This document shows, one piece after another, positions 13,839-13,965 of a DNA stretch of 13,965 bases. This stretch comes from Boseongicola sp. SB0675_bin_26 (GTDB taxonomy: Bacteria; Pseudomonadota; Alphaproteobacteria; Rhodobacterales; Rhodobacteraceae). The position numbers and the translations under genes are program-made. The stretch covers positions 1-13,965 of the forward strand of contig VYCX01000286.1 in assembly GCA_009843725.1 (NCBI GenBank). The letters are read 5' to 3'. Each line of letters begins with the position of its first letter. Position 1 is the stretch's first letter. The notes under the pieces were generated by a model. It saw only the letters and a list, made by a program, of their open reading frames with translations. It had not been told where the DNA came from and made no database searches.

Positions 13839-13965
13839 ATGAAGAAATCAATAGTTGCGGCGGGTGTCGCCACGCTGATGGCAACAAGCGCCATCGGGCA
13901 GGATATCGGCGCATCGATCGCGCGTTTCGACGACAACTTCCTGACCGTGATGCGGAACGGCATGG
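13839..13965 (+). CDS. Ribose/inositol/rhizopine-type sugar ABC binding protein, N-terminal fragment
   Basis: The first 42 codons of a gene that continues past the right edge. GGGAGG lies six bases before the ATG. MKKSIVAAGVATLMATSAIGQ is a signal peptide, probably cut before or at Gln21. The mature start, DIGASIARFDDNFLTVMRNGM, matches the first strand and helix of periplasmic binding proteins of the ribose/galactose class (Peripla_BP_4), in which the F-D-D-N-F segment lines the sugar pocket; inositol and rhizopine binders are close relatives. It probably begins a second sugar ABC operon, separate from the Gts-type one. The exact sugar is not decidable from this fragment. Confidence 0.8.
   Translation, partial: MKKSIVAAGVATLMATSAIGQDIGASIARFDDNFLTVMRNGM

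Overview
The window looks like chromosomal or megaplasmid DNA of an alphaproteobacterium. It is GC-rich, densely packed and operon-organised, and its best family matches (glucose-type ABC transporter, DoeA/EutD-like M24 protein, D-threo-aldose-dehydrogenase-type aldo/keto reductase) are common in Hyphomicrobiales and Rhodobacterales. This placement is inference from gene content. I see no rRNA, tRNA, CRISPR, insertion sequence or phage gene.

Region 1 (1-4503) is a catabolic island. A partial aldo/keto reductase gene leaves the window at the left edge on the minus strand. Divergent from it is a tightly coupled plus-strand operon: a family I CoA-transferase (TTG start), a crotonase-fold enoyl-CoA hydratase and a small Dabb-barrel protein, joined by two ATGA overlaps. 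It meets tail to tail, 6 bp apart, a minus-strand operon of a second aldo/keto reductase followed by a MaoC-fold hydratase. Three copies of an inverted repeat, (R)TAAC-N6-GTTA, lie just upstream of these three transcription units. Two of them overlap TATAAC -10-like boxes. I read this as one repressor-controlled regulon for an uncharacterised CoA-thioester pathway fed by aldehyde, sugar or lactol oxidation. The regulator is not in the window.

Region 2 (4504-11024) is a complete carbohydrate ABC transporter of the glucose/mannose Gts type (binding protein, two permeases, ATPase). It has a good promoter (TTGACA-N17-GATACA) and a 10-bp hairpin between the binding-protein and permease genes. It is followed by a GlcG/HbpS-family protein and an M24 protein closely resembling ectoine hydrolase DoeA/EutD, in which the canonical M24 metal ligands appear replaced.

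Region 3 (11025-13289) has a consensus TATAAT box, a secreted ricin-type beta-trefoil lectin and, ATGA-coupled to it, a Tat-exported multicopper oxidase with a full set of copper ligands.

Region 4 (13290-13965) is a 549-bp non-coding stretch with a UUCG-tetraloop hairpin, a long-range inverted repeat and a perfect 14-bp LacI-type palindrome. It ends with the start of a ribose/inositol/rhizopine-type periplasmic binding protein that runs off the window.

Start codons of several genes were moved downstream of the longest open frame because a promoter, operator, hairpin, Shine-Dalgarno or signal peptide sits where the extension would be coding.
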